DNA from: Ditylenchus dipsaci
Taxonomy: Eukaryota; Nematoda; Chromadorea; Rhabditida; Anguinidae
NCBI GenBank assembly: GCA_004194705.1
Contig: SADC01001193.1
Span: 1 to 64,000 of the forward strand
Direction of reading: 5' to 3'
DNA: 64,000 nt
Under the pieces are notes generated by a model, which ran no database searches, was not told where the DNA came from, and saw nothing but the letters and a program-made list of their open reading frames with translations. The translations under genes and the position numbers were made by a program. This document shows, in pieces, positions 60,626 to 64,000 of this stretch (position 1 is the stretch's first letter; each line of letters opens with the position of its first letter).

Positions 60626-61937
60626 ATAGTCAAACCCCGATGTAAGAGATTCCGTGAAATCAGTAAAATGTTCGATAAACTTGACTATTTGCCTTTATTC
60701 ACAGTTAATAGAAAAAGGGTTCTAAGTGCATAAGTGCCAAGTCAACAAATATTTTCTAATTTAATAATAAAATTTACACTTTTCGCAAATCGAAAAAAGA
60801 AAAAAATTCAAGTATCTTTAAATGTTTTTGAAAAGCTTGTGACAATTTTCCAATGATTGTTTAGAGAACTCCAAAATAAATACTGATATCTGCAGCAAAA
60901 TACTTTAAAACTTTAATAAAACAAGTATAAAGTGTACAGAAAAAAGAACAAACAAAGGAAGGGATTATGTATAGAGTAGGCTAAAACAAGTTGGTGTCAA
61001 ATTACGACTGCTTTCAACCAAATCATTGCCCTCAAGGGAATTGTTTATTAATTATTCAGCCAGCAACTATTTTAGCAGTTTAAAGGCAAAATAATATCGA
61101 ATGAAAACACTGTTTTACACTTGAATTGGAGTGCTTGCTTACAGTGCTTACTTACATGAAAAAGTGTTAAATTTTTTTAGAAAATGCGAATACCCACAAG
61201 AGCTAGTAGTTCCTGTTTAAACAGCTTTTGAAAAAGTTTTTAGCTCCTTTTTCCTATTAATTTATAATTCACTAGCTAAAGTGCAGAAAGGGATTTTGAA
61301 ACGTCTTGACTAATCCTTTACAAACGCTGGACGAAGGTGAAAAATAGTTTTCCCTAGAAAGGTACCATTGCAGTATACAGGGTGACAAAAAAGTACAGCG
61401 TTTTGCTAATTAGCTGCTTTTTCGACAAGAAACATTTATAATGGCGGAAACCCCCACCCCATGAATTAGACCTTTAAAAAATAGCTGTAACTGCCCTTTA
61501 AAACAACAAATTTAGGGTAAGCCCTTAGGCTTGGAGGTAGGCCAGCGTACGGAAGTCGTGACTAATAAATGTCTTGCGCACTTTTTCTGGGGTCTGGGAC
61601 ATATATCTGGGTACTCTTTACTTATACTTTAAAAGGAAATTTTTTTGGGGGGTTGGTTGGCTCACGCCCCAGAGGTCATTTTACCGGCCGGAGTGGGTTA
61701 TTCGGTGTCCAGTCCAAAAACGATTAAAGTGTACTTTTAGTTTGCAGAATATACTTTACAAGGGTCGGGAGTCGCCTGTCGGCACCTATACAGACATTTT
61801 CGCAACAGACAATATCTAATTTTTGACAACAGAAGCGTGCTTAGAGTGCTCAATTTGCTTAAAAACAACTCTTAGAATTCAAACTTGACCGTTTTAATTT
61901 TTTTCAAGGCAAAAAGGTTTAGATTTAGTCAAGATTT
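60626..61937. repeat. Gene-free stretch with second copy of the 47.7-kb repeat
   Basis: 61,449-61,620 matches 47,716-47,900 (AGCCCTTAGGCTTGG, GTACGGAAGTCGTGACTAAT, GGTCTGGGACATA). A mariner-like tip TACAGGGTGACAAAAAAGTA is at 61,377. No exon recognised. Confidence 0.55.
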
Positions 61938-62337
61938 TTGGCGGTAGGACGAAAAGCCACTTTCTGACTTTTATGCCGCGGCGAAAAAGCCAAATTTGGC
62001 TTTTTGAATTTTCAATTTTTTGGAGGGGGGGGGGGGTTGGTTGGTCAAAGAGGGTCCGCGGTCAAAGAGCCACTTTTTGAATTTAAGGAGTAAGTTATTC
62101 TGAATAAGCGTGAGCCTGGAATAGGCAATTTTGCAGTTCTTTTTTTTTGGAACTGTCATGTATTTAAGTCGCTATGTTTTGGAATTAGAAATTTTTGAAG
62201 TAAAAAGGGGCAGCTAGAGTAAACACCATGAACATTTGTTGTAGTAAGTATCAAGTAAGCCCCAAAAAGTGGCTTTTTCCTGGCTTTTTATCCGCGTTCA
62301 AAAAGTCCAAAAATCGTTTTTCGTCCTACCGCCGGAT
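61938..62337. repeat. Foldback with GGCGGTAGGACGAAAA ends
   Basis: TTTGGCGGTAGGACGAAAAG pairs with CGTTTTTCGTCCTACCGCC; AAAAGCCAAATTTGGCTTTT-like and AAAAAGCCACTTTTTG words iterate inside, with a G run at 62,022. Confidence 0.65.
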
Positions 62338-62689
62338 TTATATGATCCCATTCTTATGACTTCATAAAAGCAGGCATATGCCCCTCTTAAAACCCGTCTT
62401 TTTCGACGATCTTTTTTTTAACGAATGCTGACATTCTGGAAATACGATGGTGTTAGCGACAAAAATGATTTCCCCCTGTACGACCAATTTTGGTCTCCGT
62501 TTTAAGTCAAAAAAGCGTTACCCACCCACACATGCCTATATAAGATTTTTGAATTTTGAGTTTGCTATACACTTCTTGAATAGCCCGAGATCTTAGCTTT
62601 TAAATTAGCCATTGTAGAGTTGTTTGTAGTTTATATTTTTCAGTTAAAAATTAAAAAGTATCAAGAGGATCATCTTTCTGAAAATACCG

Positions 62690-62835
62690 TAAAAATACTT
62701 TAATAGAAGGGTACTCTCCATTCAAAGGGCACCCTGTGATAAGAAGCAGGGATGAAAGGGTGTTAAAAAATAGAAGAGTAGGGGTCGAGTTAGGTTGTAT
62801 AATAGAAGAGCACCCCTAGACATTTTTTCTATACA
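62690..62835. repeat. Degenerate tandem AATAGAAGAGTA(C/G) repeat
   Basis: Four copies of AATAGAAG(G/A)GTA-like words over 140 bp. Confidence 0.4.
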
Positions 62836-62966
62836 TTTTTTCAAGTTTATCTTTAACTAACTTGAGCTAAGACAATATTTGACCGCTTTGTGATTATTAA
62901 GACGCCTTATGATTGCTAAAATTCCTGGTTCAGGGGAAAGGTTCGTCAGTTAAAAAAAATCATATA

Positions 62967-63227
62967 CCGTATTTACTGTATTAACTCCCACCCTCAGATA
63001 ACTCCCCACCCTCTAATAAGTCCCCACCCTACGGACCTTATATCTAAGCCTAGAGCGAACATTTCGCAAATCTGTTTTTTGCGTTTTCTTAGTTGCCGCG
63101 AGTTTACCTGATTACACTTTTCAGATTTTGGTTGAGCACCCAAAAATCTTAAAATCAACCTAAAAATTTTTCGATTTTTTAGAGGTTGATAAATAACTCG
63201 CCATGGGGACTTAATACAGTAAATACG
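62967..63227. mobile_element. CCGTATTTACTGTATTA MITE, free copy
   Basis: TACCGTATTTACTGTATTAA and TTAATACAGTAAATACGG ends; TAACTCCCCACCCTCTAAT words; GGTTGAGCACCC interior. Near-identical to 27,769-28,026. Confidence 0.8.
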
Positions 63228-63262
63228 GGGGTCATCCGAAAGCCGCCTGCTGGCTCTTTACA

Positions 63263-63966
63263 TAAAGTGAATAGTTGCAGCGTATGTTGTTTATAATGCC
63301 ATTCGGTTTACGGAATGCTACTAGTGTCTTTAATAGGGCTCTGTCTATGGTTTCAGAAGGTTAAAAGGATGTTCTAGCATATGTAGATGATATTGCCATT
63401 TACACGCATGTCGATGATTTCCAGGTACATCTCGAGCAATTTGAGCGAGTATTATCCAATTTAGAAAGTTTAATCTCAAACTTTGTCCAAAGAAATGTGA
63501 TTTTGCGAGGAAGAAGCTTTAGTTTCTATGGCATGAAATACGGAAGGATGGTTATTCTCCAGTCGATAATAACTAACCTATCATTGTTTTTTTCAGCTCC
63601 AGTGAACATAACAAATTTTCTCGTTGGTGGTCAGAGCTCCAGTCGTATAAGATATCAATTAAATATGTTAAGGTGCCATACATACGCTTAGTGACTCTTT
63701 GTTGCGGGCAATACAAGAAGATGTATAGAATGTTCCAGAAATAGAGGAATTTGACAATTCCAGAAATAGAGGATTTAACAGACCATTCGTGTCTGCATTT
63801 TGGTGAAGTTATAGAGGACTATGATCTCGATAGTAGGTTCGACGTTAGTTCTTATTGTTTTGATGAAGAAGATCCAGATCTAGTTGAACGTGGTGCTGCA
63901 TCGTGCAATGCTATTACTCCAGTCAAATCCAGATTTACAGAATATGGGACAATTTCAAAGCTTTAG
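63263..63966 (+). pseudogene. Ty3/Gypsy retrotransposon pol fragment (RT and RNase H), broken
   Basis: MPFGLRNATSVFNRAL and AYVDDIAIYT (the YVDD active-site motif of reverse transcriptase) are followed, after a frame change, by LKLCPKKCDFARKKL. From 63,615 the frame SRWWSELQSYKISIKYVKV is the C-terminal end of the RNase H region, then AIHTLSDSLLRAIQEDV resembles the VADALSR boundary motif. A stop lies between the first two motifs, there are at least two frame changes, and RT and RNase H are only ~230 bp apart, so the middle is deleted. The element continues beyond the window. Confidence 0.8.
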
Positions 63967-64000
63967 CAAGATTGTCCAGAATCAGGTCCAGTGCGACGTT

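Overview
Eukaryotic nuclear DNA, AT-rich, with many short GT-AG introns (mostly 42-50 nt), AATAAA-type poly(A) signals and a very heavy load of short inverted-repeat transposons. Gene content (Rab35, Rab6, SLC25A51-type mitochondrial carrier, two medium-chain acyl-CoA dehydrogenases, an F-box protein, an RRM-BTB protein) indicates an invertebrate animal. The BTB and F-box sequences look nematode-like to me, but the phylum cannot be fixed from this window.

Layout. 1-9,900: no gene, only foldback elements and minisatellite-like repeats. 9,895-20,489: a Rab35 orthologue on the minus strand, its introns filled with MITEs; intron 2 contains an RRM-BTB gene on the opposite strand (17,837-19,826). 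Rab35 and the plus-strand SLC25A51-like NAD+ carrier gene (21,449-26,110) start divergently, about 1 kb apart. 26,773-27,174: a short, probably truncated F-box gene (minus). 31,682-40,324: a secreted serine hydrolase of polyglycine-hydrolase/beta-lactamase architecture; its 4.2-kb intron 3 holds a second plus-strand gene (secreted coiled-coil/hydrophobic protein, 33,808-35,277) inside a large inverted repeat. 40,586-44,520: two tandem ACADM-like genes (minus), the first convergent with the hydrolase gene. 44,990-46,630: unassigned exon-like pieces. 49,025-52,269: Rab6. 52,811-53,106: the 3' end of an unknown membrane protein (minus). 53,200-63,260: almost only repeats. 63,263-63,966: a broken Ty3/Gypsy pol fragment.

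Genes joined from exons: Rab35, 8 exons; RRM-BTB, 8; SLC25A51, 7; hydrolase, 13; ACADM-1, 10; ACADM-2, at least 6; Rab6, 7. Six single-base indels at short homopolymers break otherwise intact, highly conserved exons of four genes, so I read them as probable assembly errors rather than true pseudogenization.

Most striking is the non-coding fraction. At least a dozen pogo/Tigger-like MITEs (TA target duplications) each carry their own terminal 'word', repeated inside the same element but different between elements. hAT-like elements with intact 8-bp duplications and Mutator-like foldbacks with 9-10-bp duplications likewise carry iterated short words next to their ends. Long palindromic cores are shared between foldbacks whose termini differ. 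Two insertions have an empty-site copy preserved in the opposite arm of the palindrome they entered.
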